DNA of 64,000 nt from DATGZX01 sp035296965 (GCA_035296965.1 DATGZX010000132.1:1-64000); one strand, 5' to 3'; shown: positions 8,126 through 17,339, counted from the stretch's first letter. Program-made: numbers and translations. Notes: a model not told the origin generated them from the sequence alone.

Positions 8126-10297
8126 TTACTTCGGAACGCCCATCGCCAACAACTCACGCACTATATCCGCAAAGAGCAGCTTGGTGCCTGCGTGCACTTC
8201 GACCTCGGTGCCACGGCGCTCTACCCCTGCGTTCTTGAGCAGTTCCACTCCAAAGCTCGTGGCTACCTTTTCTAGCGGAGTCGCCGACTTGGCTTGCAGC
8301 TTTTGAAGGAGGCCCAGGCCCAAACGGATGCGTTCCTTCTCAGCTTCGGCTAACTCGATCGCCTTCTGTTCCTTGTCACAGTCGAAGAGCGCCTTCAGGC
8401 GGAACTCATCGCCTACGCCGTCGATACCGACGACGACCTGGGCTCGATCGAGGACGGGAAGCAGTGCCAGGCTCTCCAAATGATCGGAGGCCACTTGTTC
8501 CGCTATCGACTGCGGAACCTCGTCGAATACCGAACCATGAAAGTCCACGGCAACAGCGAACAAGCCGCCTTCTACCTGAGCCCAGCCGCGATCCCAAGCT
8601 CGCGCTGGTCTTGTCTCCGAGCCGTGTTCGAGCATCCGCCGCATCGACTGTTCTGCTTCACAGACAAGGGTTCGATCATCGGGGCAGAAGACGCAGATCC
8701 GTGGAAACTGCTTGGCGGCTGGGACGCAGGTGTAGTAATCTCTTTTTTGGTAAGTGTGTTTCTCCAACTTTCCGATGCGCGCTTCCAGCATTTGCACCCA
8801 GTCGTGGGGTTTGATCGTGTGGATCATGCCAGCCGCAAAGTACAGTCCGTGCTGAGAGCCTTTGGGCGCACTAGGGTTCGTAATCGCGCGTAAACCAGCG
8901 ACCACTTCTTCGAGGTCCGCAACCTCCAAGCCCAATTGCTGTGGATCGCGGATGCCAGTTTCCATCAACACTTCCTGGACTGCCAAGTTCACAGCTTGGG
9001 CGTGAGGCTGCATGCTTGGGTAGGCCAGAATCGCGGCGGGCCTGAGAGCTACCATGCCAACCGCCTCGTCGCCGATGTATCTGCAATCAAAAGGTTGCCG
9101 GCCCGGCGGCGGCAGGTGCCGTGGCGCGACGCTGCCGTTCGCTTCGGGCTTTGCGTCGGGACGCTGATCACCCACAACTTGGGCAGGTCCGCGCAGAGCC
9201 GAGCTGCCCAAGGCGACACCCACGAGCATTGCCACCGTAAGCCAGCGCCGTGCCCGTAGCCAACCAGCGTTTCCGAGTGCTTCCTTGCCTCGCAACATCT
9301 GAATTCTCCTCATCAAGGTTCCGTGCACCGGCAGGAACGACCTGGCCGGCCAACTTGGCGGCGCACCCTCTTGCCGCAGCGCCAACTGCGCCAGTGCCGT
9401 CAAGTAGGTGCGGCGCCCTCCCGCGAATTGAGCCCCCAGCATGTCGGCAGCCAGCTCTTGCTGTAAGTACAGATGGCGGACCAACCAGTGCACCAGGGGG
9501 TGATAACAATGCAAAGCGAGGCCAACGTGTGCCAGAACGCCGGCTGCGTAATCGCGGCGCTTCACGTGGGCCAGCTCGTGCGCGAGCACGGCACGGAGTT
9601 CGGCGGCACTCCAGCCGCGCCAGTCAAGAGGCAGGAGAAGGGTAGGCCGCAGCCAACCTACCGTCGCGGCTGTGGTCAGGTCCGACGACTCGCGCACGGT
9701 GACGCTAGCCGAGCACCGCATGGCCGTCCGCAACGATTGCAACAAATCCTGCAGCGCCGCATCGTCGAGCGCATGGCTGCGGTGACGCAAATCATGGACC
9801 GCCTTGAGTCCCAGTAGCAAGCGCACCAGGCAGAGACTTGTCCCGACGGCGATGAGCACAGCCAGACAGAATGGCCAACGGGATCGCCCCGACGCCGCTG
9901 ACGATGCTGCGCGGCGCATGCTGGAGATCAACTCCGACAGCCGGCGAAAGCCGACAGCTGTAGCGGTGTCCGTTACGCCCGTCGATTGCAGGCTGCCCGG
10001 CTCCATGCCGGCTTCTGTCTCCCTGGTCGGGGTTGTAGCAATATCCCGGGCGTGCCCACTGGACTGCCGCACCGCATCGGACTCTTGACTCAAAGAGCCA
10101 TGCCAGCTCCAGTAATCCGGCAGCGGGCAAAAGGCCAGGGCCGTCAACAAGATGATCGCTGCCAGTGCGACGACCGCCAGGTGGGATCCCGTGGCTACCG
10201 TCCGTCGCATGGCCGGCAGTGTCAAGACACGTGCCGCAAGCGCCACGAGCGTGACTTGCAGGGCGCACCATGCCGCTGTCATTCCCCAATGGCTCAT
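8126..10297 (-). CDS. BlaR1-like M56 sensor peptidase with non-PBP C-terminal domain
   Basis: This 723-residue membrane protein has an M56/BlaR1 peptidase half. Membrane segments lie near residues 8-25, 38-58 and 145-165; the zinc site is HELAHVKRRD (240-249), followed by QELAADMLG. A further membrane segment (WLTVAMLVGVALGSS) near 350 is followed by about 350 extracellular residues starting FDCRYIGDEAVGMVALRP. That part has none of the SxxK/SxN/KTG motifs of a penicillin-binding sensor. BlaR1 proteins sense a signal outside and cleave, or trigger cleavage of, the BlaI repressor. The gene begins in a 4-base ATGA overlap with blaI, so the two are one operon and the product should control that repressor. 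The signal is unlikely to be a beta-lactam bound by a PBP domain. Confidence 0.75.
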   Translation of the reverse strand: MSHWGMTAAWCALQVTLVALAARVLTLPAMRRTVATGSHLAVVALAAIILLTALAFCPLPDYWSWHGSLSQESDAVRQSSGHARDIATTPTRETEAGMEPGSLQSTGVTDTATAVGFRRLSELISSMRRAASSAASGRSRWPFCLAVLIAVGTSLCLVRLLLGLKAVHDLRHRSHALDDAALQDLLQSLRTAMRCSASVTVRESSDLTTAATVGWLRPTLLLPLDWRGWSAAELRAVLAHELAHVKRRDYAAGVLAHVGLALHCYHPLVHWLVRHLYLQQELAADMLGAQFAGGRRTYLTALAQLALRQEGAPPSWPARSFLPVHGTLMRRIQMLRGKEALGNAGWLRARRWLTVAMLVGVALGSSALRGPAQVVGDQRPDAKPEANGSVAPRHLPPPGRQPFDCRYIGDEAVGMVALRPAAILAYPSMQPHAQAVNLAVQEVLMETGIRDPQQLGLEVADLEEVVAGLRAITNPSAPKGSQHGLYFAAGMIHTIKPHDWVQMLEARIGKLEKHTYQKRDYYTCVPAAKQFPRICVFCPDDRTLVCEAEQSMRRMLEHGSETRPARAWDRGWAQVEGGLFAVAVDFHGSVFDEVPQSIAEQVASDHLESLALLPVLDRAQVVVGIDGVGDEFRLKALFDCDKEQKAIELAEAEKERIRLGLGLLQKLQAKSATPLEKVATSFGVELLKNAGVERRGTEVEVHAGTKLLFADIVRELLAMGVPK

Positions 10298-10677
10298 GAC
10301 TTTTGTTCCTTCAAGATTCCTTGCAGGATCGTCCGTTCCTCGGCCGTCAGTTTGCGTTGTTCCACGAGGCGCACGAGCAACTGCTCCCGCGAGCCGCGGA
10401 ATACCCGATCCAGCACGTCGTTGAGGAACCGGCCGGAAACTTCCTCGTACGACCTTGCGGTGCGGTAGCGAAACGGCCGTTCGTCGTTGAGCAGTTCCAG
10501 GAAGCCCTTCTCATGCAGGATGCGCACGAGCGTGGCGACGGTGGTGTACGCGAGATCGGGCCCATCCTCGGCGAGGATGTCGCGGGCTTCGGACGCGGTC
10601 GCCTCCTTGACCTTCCAGAATACATGCATGACCTGGAGTTCACGCTCGGTGAGATCTTTGGCCGCCGGCCTTGCCAT
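10294..10677 (-). CDS. BlaI/MecI/CopY family repressor
   Basis: A 127-residue winged-helix repressor: DLTERELQVMHVFWK, then ATASEARDIL, AYTTVATLVRILHEKG (recognition helix) and a C-terminal dimerisation region ending ERTILQGILKEQKS. The family binds as dimers to palindromic operators and is inactivated by proteolysis. The ATG at 10677 follows GGAGG; an extension to 10794 would cross the promoter. Its stop overlaps the blaR1-like start by 4 bases. The promoter and dyads directly upstream make autoregulation likely. Confidence 0.85.
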   Translation of the reverse strand: MARPAAKDLTERELQVMHVFWKVKEATASEARDILAEDGPDLAYTTVATLVRILHEKGFLELLNDERPFRYRTARSYEEVSGRFLNDVLDRVFRGSREQLLVRLVEQRKLTAEERTILQGILKEQKS

Positions 10678-10713
10678 GGCTGTGTCCTCCTTTCCGCGGA
10701 GAAATGTGGTTTT

Positions 10714-10758
10714 CCAAATTTGGTTTGCCAAATATAGAGATATCGAGATTTGTGTCAA
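10714..10758 (-). promoter_or_regulatory. blaI-blaR1 promoter and probable BlaI operator
   Basis: On the minus strand, TTGACA (10758-10753) is followed after 16 bases by TATATT (10736-10731), a good housekeeping promoter. Overlapping and downstream are the dyads TTTGGCAAACCAAA (10732-10719) and CCAAATTTGG (10723-10714). Dyads placed on the -10 region and start site are what a BlaI-type repressor would use to block its own operon. Confidence 0.65.
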
Positions 10759-10795
10759 CGCCAGAATTAGGAGGAATCGACAAGGGTGCATCATA

Positions 10796-11060
10796 AGGGA
10801 GACAGGTTAGGTTTTATCGGCTAGGTAGCTAGCGTGATGTTACAGTTGGGGGCGTGGCGCGACGAACTCGTTGCTTGGATGCGGCGTATGTCTACCCTGT
10901 CCTCGACCGAGGTGCAGCGCTCGGTCGGCCGCGGCGCCTCCTTCGGTGTAGGGATCTGGCAAACAGAGACGGCGACGGCGTTGGGGCTGGAATCCGCATT
11001 GCGACGACAGGGCAAACCAAACAAGGGAAAGGACGCCTCAAGAGAAAATCTAACCTGACC
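10796..11060. repeat. Possible MITE-like element with CAGGTTAG ends
   Basis: The left end ACAGGTTAGGTTTTATC (10802-10818) resembles the reverse complement of the right end GAGAAAATCTAACCTGACC (about 11042-11060), with about three mismatches over 17 bases. The roughly 260 bases between contain no convincing gene. The whole spacer 10759-11373 (615 bases) shows only this element and, near its right end, the upstream region of the DUF1559 gene. Confidence 0.35.
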
Positions 11061-11373
11061 CCTTTGTCTTCCCCTCAACGCCGATAGGCTGACATGATGC
11101 ATGCCAGTCGGAGTTGCTCAACGAGAAGCTCGTAGAGCCAGGCAGTCACAAAATCAATTCCATATCGCTCGGCGATTTGCTGGACGACCAGGGTCTGAAC
11201 CGCTCTGAGCACTTTCCCGCGAGCACAGGACAAGCTCAGGATGCTGCCTGCAAAGTGGCAACGATCCAGGATTCATCAGACCTTCTCGAATTCCTCATCG
11301 CTGTTAGATATAGCTGGGCAACAATACTCCCTTTCCTGGTCGGTACCATAAGCTGGAGATGGAGGACAGCCTC

Positions 11374-12402
11374 ATGAGATCGCTGCATCGTAAGCATCAG
11401 CGTCGTGGATTCACACTGATCGAACTTCTCGTGGTCATTGCCATCATTGCCGTGCTGGTCGGGCTGCTTTTGCCGGCCGTGCAAAAGGTGCGCGAGGCGG
11501 CCAGTCGCATGAGCTGCGAAAACAACCTGAAACAGATTGCTTTGGCGTCCATGAACTTTGAAAGCGCGTACTCCCGCTTTCCCCCTGCCGTCAACACCCA
11601 GATTGATCCGTACTATGGGCAAGCGATGGTAAGCAAATATTCACCACCCGTGGACCCTACGCAAAGCTATACGATCTGGGAAGCGCTCATGCCCTTCATT
11701 GAACAGGATAATCTCCAGAAGTCGCTGGTGCTGAACCAGCTGGACCAATACGGCATCATGACCGACAGCCAGTACGCCAATTGCCTGGGTGCAAATTCGG
11801 TCGGTGCCCAGACGATCAAGATCCTCATCTGTCCCAGCGATAAGCTTCCTTCACCAGCGGTCACGACCTACACGGACGACAACGGCAACGTGTTCTATCT
11901 GGGCTTGACCAGCTACGGTGGCAACGCTGGCACGCGCGCTGTCTATTGGACGAGCGCCAGCAAGGATGGAATGTTCTGGCTCAACAGCAAGGTGCGCATT
12001 GCCGATGTCACGGACGGCACAAGCAACACGCTGTTCTTCGGCGAGCGCTATCACTTCGATCCCACGTTTGATCAGCTCAATCCCAACGCTCCGACGTATG
12101 CCGGCCTCATTAACAGCTATGGCGGCTGGCCATGGGCGAACGTGTATGCCATGGAAGATCAGACGGAAAGCTCGTTCTCGCCGATCAACTACATGACACC
12201 GCCAGGCACGACGCAGGCGCAGTGGAGTTATTTTCTCCAGGACGCACGTGTCAACGCTTTCGGCAGCGGCCACACGGGCGGAGCGAATTTCGCTTTCGGG
12301 GATGGTTCGGTGCACTTCTTGACCTCTTCGCTATCGTTGCAGCTGCTTCAGGCTTTGTCGACAAGAGCAGGCGCGGAAGTGATTGACGGGTCGAGCTACT
12401 AA
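11374..12402 (+). CDS. DUF1559 prepilin-like secreted protein
   Basis: A 342-residue planctomycete DUF1559 protein. The N-terminus has a type IV prepilin signature, RRGFTLIELLVVIAIIAVL, with cleavage expected before Phe and one hydrophobic helix, then LLPAVQKVREAASRMSC and NNLKQIALASMNFESAYSRFP. The C-terminal landmark is GANFAFGDGSVHFL. Dozens of paralogues per genome are usual; they are thought to be pilin- or pseudopilin-like surface proteins. The ATG at 11374 follows GGAGG at 11361-11365. The next gene, a small lipoprotein 33 bases downstream, is a common partner and probably co-transcribed. Confidence 0.9.
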   Translation: MRSLHRKHQRRGFTLIELLVVIAIIAVLVGLLLPAVQKVREAASRMSCENNLKQIALASMNFESAYSRFPPAVNTQIDPYYGQAMVSKYSPPVDPTQSYTIWEALMPFIEQDNLQKSLVLNQLDQYGIMTDSQYANCLGANSVGAQTIKILICPSDKLPSPAVTTYTDDNGNVFYLGLTSYGGNAGTRAVYWTSASKDGMFWLNSKVRIADVTDGTSNTLFFGERYHFDPTFDQLNPNAPTYAGLINSYGGWPWANVYAMEDQTESSFSPINYMTPPGTTQAQWSYFLQDARVNAFGSGHTGGANFAFGDGSVHFLTSSLSLQLLQALSTRAGAEVIDGSSY

Positions 12403-12434
12403 GAGCCTAAGGCGTTGCCGGAAGGGTGTTGCTC

Positions 12435-12890
12435 ATGTCGGCCCGGGGTCGTTTGCTTTTCCTCGCGCTGCTGGCGCTGGCCATTCCGGCTTGCGGCGGC
12501 AGTAGTCCCGGGGAGGTCGCGGAAGTCGAAGGAACTATCCTCTGGCACAAGAAACCGTTGCCGAACGTCCAGGTCCAGTTTCACCCGGACAACTCGCGCG
12601 GCACAGTCGGGCTGCGCTCGTGCGCCGTCACCGATGAGCAAGGTCATTTTGTCCTCGCGTTCGATGACGGCCGGCCGGGCGCTGTCGTGGGACAGCACCG
12701 AGTCCTCCTGATCGAAACGGACGAAGCCGTCCGCGGGGGCAAAGGCAATGAGCACGCCGGGGTCGCCGGCTCCCGACAGAACAGGACGACTCGTCAGATC
12801 GTCGGTCCGGCCTACAGTAAGATTGCTACGACCCCCCTCAGACGCGAAGTCACCCCGGGCAAGCAAACGATCAATTGGGACTTGCCCTGA
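12435..12890 (+). CDS. Small lipoprotein with transthyretin-like fold
   Basis: A 151-residue lipoprotein: signal ARGRLLFLALLALAIPACGG with a lipobox cysteine near residue 20, then a beta-rich domain (VEGTILWHKKPLPNVQVQFH, CAVTDEQGHFVLAF) like the carboxypeptidase-regulatory/transthyretin-type domains that follow DUF1559 genes in planctomycetes. It probably sits in a membrane facing the periplasm, and its role is unknown. The ATG at 12435 is preceded by GGAAGGG; a GTG at 12426 is possible but less suitable. Likely in one transcript with the DUF1559 gene. Confidence 0.7.
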   Translation: MSARGRLLFLALLALAIPACGGSSPGEVAEVEGTILWHKKPLPNVQVQFHPDNSRGTVGLRSCAVTDEQGHFVLAFDDGRPGAVVGQHRVLLIETDEAVRGGKGNEHAGVAGSRQNRTTRQIVGPAYSKIATTPLRREVTPGKQTINWDLP

Positions 12891-12922
12891 TGGCTGCATT
12901 GCCTCGGTAGGAACACGCCAGG

Positions 12923-13148
12923 ATGACGTTGGTCGCGCTGAGCGCACTCGCGGCTACGGCCGCGCCGGCGTTTGCTCGGATCGACCGGGGCCACATCGTA
13001 ACGGCCCGGCTTGCCTGTGGAAAAAGTTGACCGAGGCGCAAGGGGCCAAGTCATCGGTATCCTCAAGAATCATCCCCACTACAACGAATTCCTGGCCAGC
13101 AACCGTCCGCATGGACTTGCCGATCTCGAAAAGATCCGGACCTCCTGA
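12923..13148 (+). pseudogene. Possible frameshifted small secreted protein
   Basis: From an ATG at 12923 the sequence reads as a signal peptide (MTLVALSALAATAAPAFA) and then RIDRGHIVTARL before a nearby stop. In another frame it continues as VDRGARGQVIGILKNHPHY and FLASNRPHGLADLEKIRTS up to a TGA at 13148. Joining the two with one indel near 13005 would give about 73 residues. I do not recognise the family, and the reconstruction is inference. Confidence 0.25.
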
Positions 13149-13208
13149 CACCTCTTCTGAGGCAACCAATCGACAACGGTCAAGGCAATGACCGCGCCCA
13201 CTCGGCCG

Positions 13209-13667
13209 TCAGATCAAGCCTGAGACAACCGAAAGATAAGGCCTACCCGAGGGCCAGGTCAACTCGAAGCTGAGAATCGGTCTTTGGATGTGCGGGAAGA
13301 GCTTTTCTTTCCGGCGAATGAATAACTCAACAAAGTGCTTGAAGTCCTGGCGCAGCTCGTCGGGGAGCGTTTCGGCAATGTCCCCCAGGAAGGCCGTCCG
13401 TTCAGCACCTTGCACGAGGGCGGCATTCCAAGCTATAGTGCCCAGATTCAGCAACTTCCACATTGCCTCTTCGTTTGGACAATCGTTCCACTCGGGCTGT
13501 ACCAGTTCGTGCAAAACCTCCGACATTTTGATCTCGCCCGGCGGATCGATAACGAGAACCCCTCCGGATCGCGCCAATTCCGGTCCCTGCTCCGGCCCCT
13601 GCACTGGGCGGCATTTCTTGTCCTTGCGATGTTGTCTGCGACGAAGCTTTTCACGACGAGTTGCCAT
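13209..13667 (-). CDS. Conserved hypothetical protein, basic N-terminus
   Basis: A 152-residue cytoplasmic protein that I do not recognise. It starts with a strongly basic stretch (MATRREKLRRRQHRKDKKCR), followed by a linker and an alpha-helical domain containing MSEVLHELVQPEWNDCPNEE, WKLLNLGTIAWNAALV and ELRQDFKHFVELFIRRKEKL. The basic tail could bind nucleic acid. The ATG at 13667 has an excellent ribosome site (AAGGAGG). The helical part looks like proteins often listed as hypothetical in Gemmataceae genomes, but that is recollection. Single gene. Confidence 0.6.
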   Translation of the reverse strand: MATRREKLRRRQHRKDKKCRPVQGPEQGPELARSGGVLVIDPPGEIKMSEVLHELVQPEWNDCPNEEAMWKLLNLGTIAWNAALVQGAERTAFLGDIAETLPDELRQDFKHFVELFIRRKEKLFPHIQRPILSFELTWPSGRPYLSVVSGLI

Positions 13668-14347
13668 TGGACCCTCCTTGGAAACCCTGTGCCCTTCGCG
13701 GGCAAAAGTACAACTTGCCACGCATCTGCCCTGAACCCGAATGATCCGGGGGATTGCGTTCCGGCAAAGCGAATTGCGGCATCCGGGGAAAGGGATCAAT
13801 GCACCAATGAGGTTTGCCACCGGATGCGACAGTGTTTTTATTATAGTGGACAACCCCCGGCGCGGACCAGCCAGGCGGATACTACGATGCGGCGGGTCAA
13901 TTGCTCGGCCTGAGTCTCGAAGAGGGGACGCGGGAGCCGGTTGGATGCGATGGTGTGTTCGAGGATGTCCGTCCGCGTCCTCTTTCCGCGCTCTTTCACT
14001 TCCGCATGAGCCACAACCTAATGGCAGGCAATGGCAGGGGACGGAGACGGTTATACTGGATTTCCTGCGGCAGTTTTTGTCCGCTCATGACGGCGGGAGC
14101 CACGCACGGAGGCTGCGCCCGGGGTAATCAACGGTTACAGTTGTCGATCCGCAGCCTGGACATCCGCTCAGATCCTGTCGGCCAGCTGATTCTTGTACGC
14201 TGGTATTTGGGAAGTTAGACTCACCACCTGCGGGTATATTGCCTGTCGTTTGAATTCCAGCTTAACGAAGACCGGTCGAAGCCGCTGCAGCAGGCGCGAC
14301 CCGTGAGTCGGCCGACGACTCACCCACGAGGTCGGGAGGAGGGAAGA
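13668..14347. other. 680-base spacer without a convincing gene
   Basis: This divergent spacer holds no gene I can support. An open plus-strand stretch at 13849-14218 translates to GGYYDAAGQLLGLSLEEGTR and similar protein-like text early on, but it begins after a stop at 13846, lacks a start with a ribosome site, and degrades into low-quality sequence. It may be a gene remnant. The last bases (14331-14347) carry the ribosome site of the next gene. Confidence 0.4.
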
Positions 14348-15703
14348 ATGTACTGCAGCTCGGACCCCGAATCGCGGCACGAGCTTCCAACGCCACTGAG
14401 ATATTGTCCCAATGCAAAACTTCTCCTCGCGATGGCATTCCTTGGTACTTTTCTGCTGTTTGTGCGGTGCGCCGTTCTGTGGAATCCTGGCTACTCGTAT
14501 TTGGGGCCGACTGGAGCGGACCGGGTCTTTTACTACGCCTACGTTCGTTCGTTGGTCATCGATGGGGACCTTGATTTCACGAATGACATCGCTTTGCAAC
14601 CGCCGAGCACTGGCCTCATCGTTCGGGACGGCAAACCTCTGAACAAGTACCCTATTGGGTCGCCCCTTCTTAGCCTGCCGTTCTATGCCTTCACCCACAT
14701 GGTCCTGCTCGTTGGGAACCGCTTGGGGTTCACCGACGTATCGCTCGACGGATACTCGGCTCCCTACGCCTTTTCTTATGCCCTCGGTCAAATGCTGTGG
14801 GCCTTGTTCGGGGTGTGGTTAATGTACCGTGCCCTTCTCAGATACTTCGAACCGCAAACTGCTGCGCTGGCTGTCGTGGCCACCTGGTTCAGTACGCACG
14901 CGCTTCACTATGCAGCGGTGGACCTGATGATGTCCCATGCCGCCGCGACATTCAGCATTGCCTGGTGTTCGTACGAGGCGGTGAAGCTGAGAGAATCCCC
15001 CGGCCGCTGGCAGACATGGTTTGGCCTGGGAGCAAGTTCAGCACTCGTTGTTCTGGTCCGATACCAAAATGGGGTTTACCTGCTGGTTCCCGGCTGCGCG
15101 GCAATTCTCGCAGCCGTTCCGATCTTTAGGAAGGCAACAGCTAAGAGAGCGCTGGCTTTGGCCGGCTGCGGCGCGGTTGGCTTCTGCCTGATGTTTGCTC
15201 CACAGCTCTTGGTATGGAGAGCGATCTTTGGTACTTTCTTCACCAACTCGTACCAAACAGAATTCACGTTCCATTGGCTCCGTCCCCATCTTGTGGAAGC
15301 ACTTTTTGATCCAGTAGCCGGATTGGCGATCTGGCTTCCTGCCCTGGGCCTGGGACTTGTTGGTTGTTTTGCGCTAGCGATTTATCGAAAAAATGTTCTT
15401 GCCGGGGCCGCCGGTGTGGCCTGGTTGGCAAGCCTTTACGTAACCAGCTGCTGGTGGGCCTGGCAGATGATCGTTCATAGAAGCCCCTTTGATATGCTCT
15501 TTCCCGTGTGCCTTGGCTTTGGTTTCGCCATCTCCTGCTTCTGGAGAAGACGCCCGCTGGCAAGTCTCATAATAATCGGGCTCTTAGTACTCTGGAACGT
15601 TCCTTTCGCGCTGGGATCAGGGGCCTCCATGACTGCAGACGGATCGCCGTTCACCACATGGCTTGATTATTTGTTGATCCTACTGCGGCTTAAGAACGGT
15701 TAG
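14348..15703 (+). CDS. Multi-pass membrane protein, GT-C glycosyltransferase-like
   Basis: A 451-residue integral membrane protein with about ten hydrophobic segments (LLLAMAFLGTFLLFVRCAVL near 30, LFGVWLMYRALL, LALAGCGAVGFCLMFAPQLL, LASLIIIGLLVLWNVPFALG near 420). The long first loop, with DRVFYYAYVRSLVIDGDLDF and NKYPIGSPLL, resembles the first loop of GT39/ArnT-like transferases, which use lipid-linked sugars. An exact acceptor cannot be named. The ATG at 14348 follows AGGAGGGAAG. Transcribed alone. Confidence 0.6.
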   Translation: MYCSSDPESRHELPTPLRYCPNAKLLLAMAFLGTFLLFVRCAVLWNPGYSYLGPTGADRVFYYAYVRSLVIDGDLDFTNDIALQPPSTGLIVRDGKPLNKYPIGSPLLSLPFYAFTHMVLLVGNRLGFTDVSLDGYSAPYAFSYALGQMLWALFGVWLMYRALLRYFEPQTAALAVVATWFSTHALHYAAVDLMMSHAAATFSIAWCSYEAVKLRESPGRWQTWFGLGASSALVVLVRYQNGVYLLVPGCAAILAAVPIFRKATAKRALALAGCGAVGFCLMFAPQLLVWRAIFGTFFTNSYQTEFTFHWLRPHLVEALFDPVAGLAIWLPALGLGLVGCFALAIYRKNVLAGAAGVAWLASLYVTSCWWAWQMIVHRSPFDMLFPVCLGFGFAISCFWRRRPLASLIIIGLLVLWNVPFALGSGASMTADGSPFTTWLDYLLILLRLKNG

Positions 15704-16043
15704 CTTGTGTCCGCAAAGCGTGGCACGTCGTTCGAGCTGGCGGGCAGCGATTGTTTGAGAAGTGAAGTCCAAAAGGACGGGGTAGCCTTCGAGAAGGTCG
15801 TGCGCCAGGCCTGGAAGCGGTCGGCCATGCGGCGGTTTAACTGCGTGGTCATGTCCAACCACTGATTGACTTCCCAACCCAACTGGGGGAGCAGGGCTAG
15901 CATTTGTGCCGCCCTCCGCTGCTTGGTATCTTTAACGACACGCCTCCACGAGGCGCCGCCTTGGCTGGCCCGATTAGAAACTCCTGCCAATCGCCCAACA
16001 CCAATTTCTTTGACTGGATCGCATGTCACGAAAGGAATGTTGC
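15704..16043. other. 340-base spacer with possible minus-strand remnant
   Basis: An open minus-strand frame from about 16020 to 15700 reads QMLALLPQLGWEVNQWLDM and MADRFQAWRTTFSKATPSFW, which looks protein-like. It has no clear start or ribosome site and runs into the next gene's start region. I do not recognise it, and it may be the 3' end of a lost gene. Otherwise the spacer only carries the AAAGGAA ribosome site for the oxidoreductase. Confidence 0.3.
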
Positions 16044-17339
16044 ATGACCCGAAAGACATCCATCGCTCGTCGCCGGTTCGTCCGAGCGGCGCTTGGCGCC
16101 GGTTTCTGTGGACCGGCGCTGCTTTCCTCGCTGGCCTGGGGAGCGCCGGGGCGCAGCGCGAACGAGCGCATCAATCTGGGCTTTATCGGCGTGGGAGTGA
16201 TGGGTCGCGGCCATGTGCATAGGTTTGCCAATTATCCGGACGTGCAGATCGTCGCCATCTGCGACGTGGTCGCCGAACGGCGGCAGGACGCCGTGAAGTT
16301 CGTCGAAGAACGCAACGCCAAGCGCAAAGACAAAGGAGCCGTCCCACGCTGCAAGGAGTACAAAGATTTTCGCGCGCTGCTGGATCGCAAGGATATCGAT
16401 GCCGTCGTCATCGCCACGCCGGATCATTGGCATGCGCTGGCGTGTGTATTCGCGGCGCGGGCGGGGAAAGACATTTATTGCGAAAAACCGCTGACACACG
16501 CAATCGCGCAAGGCCGGAGGGTCGTGGATGCCGTTCGGGAGCATAAGATCATCTTTCAGGCCGGCAGCCAACAACGCAGCGAATTCGGCGGCAAGTTCCA
16601 TTATGCCGCCGAATTGGTCCGCAACGGCCGGATTGGCAAGATCAAAACGGTTCGGATTGGCGTCGGCGGTCCGGCCGTACCCTGCGATTTGCCGGAGCAG
16701 CCGATTCCGCCCGGTACAGATTGGGACATGTGGGTAGGTCCCGCCGTGTTTCGCCCTTACAACGAGATCCTGTGTCCCAAGGGGGTGCACACGCACTTTC
16801 CCGCCTGGCGCAGTTATCGCGAATACGGCGGCGGCGGCCTGGCCGACATGGGGGCCCACCACTTTGATATCGCCCAGTGGGCACTCGGCATGGACGAGAG
16901 CGGCCCCGTGAAGATCGATCCGCCGCCGGGCCAGGAGACGACCGGCCTGAAATACACTTATGCGAACGGCATCGTCATGTTTCATGGCGGTCCCAGTGGC
17001 TGCACTTTCGAAGGGACGGAAGGGACGATTTACGTTGATCGCGACCGCCTAGAAAGCAAGCCGGTAGATATCGTCAAGCAGCCGATCCGCACGAAGGACG
17101 TGCATTTGTATCGCGCGACCGACCATCACAAGAACTGGCTGGAATGCATCCGGAGCAGGAAACAACCGATCTGCCCAGCCGAGGTCGGCCAGCGCTCCGC
17201 GACGATTTGCCATCTGGGAAACATTGGTTACCGGCTGCGCCGTTCCTTGCGATGGAATCCGCTTGAGGAGCGCTTTATCGATGACGCGGAGGCAAACAAG
17301 CTCGTCGATGAAGAGCTGCGCACTCCGTGGAAAGGGTAA
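16044..17339 (+). CDS. Gfo/Idh/MocA family oxidoreductase with Tat signal
   Basis: A 431-residue exported sugar-dehydrogenase-like protein. A twin-arginine signal (SIARRRFVRAALGAGFCG) occupies residues 1-35. The Rossmann domain begins LGFIGVGVMGRG and continues through VAICDVV, IDAVVIATPDHWHALA and the family motif CEKPLTH. The C-terminal part contains GGGGLADMGAHHFDIAQWAL, with the histidine pair expected near the active site. These enzymes use NAD(P) and act on sugars, inositols or related substrates; planctomycetes have very many. The Tat signal implies folding with cofactor before export. The ATG at 16044 has AAAGGAA upstream. The next gene starts 73 bases later and may be co-transcribed. 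Confidence 0.85.
   Translation: MTRKTSIARRRFVRAALGAGFCGPALLSSLAWGAPGRSANERINLGFIGVGVMGRGHVHRFANYPDVQIVAICDVVAERRQDAVKFVEERNAKRKDKGAVPRCKEYKDFRALLDRKDIDAVVIATPDHWHALACVFAARAGKDIYCEKPLTHAIAQGRRVVDAVREHKIIFQAGSQQRSEFGGKFHYAAELVRNGRIGKIKTVRIGVGGPAVPCDLPEQPIPPGTDWDMWVGPAVFRPYNEILCPKGVHTHFPAWRSYREYGGGGLADMGAHHFDIAQWALGMDESGPVKIDPPPGQETTGLKYTYANGIVMFHGGPSGCTFEGTEGTIYVDRDRLESKPVDIVKQPIRTKDVHLYRATDHHKNWLECIRSRKQPICPAEVGQRSATICHLGNIGYRLRRSLRWNPLEERFIDDAEANKLVDEELRTPWKG

Noticed and set aside
7868..8275. Open frame of 135 codons on the plus strand
   Set aside because: It spans a hairpin and the complement of the blaR1-like 3' end, and its translation has no domain.
8126..9250. Beta-lactam sensor (penicillin-binding) domain in the BlaR1-like protein
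   Set aside because: No SxxK, SxN or KTG motif is found in the C-terminal half.
15700..16059. Minus-strand gene before the Gfo/Idh/MocA gene
   Set aside because: Protein-like in parts, but without a start, ribosome site or known family; mentioned only as a possible remnant.
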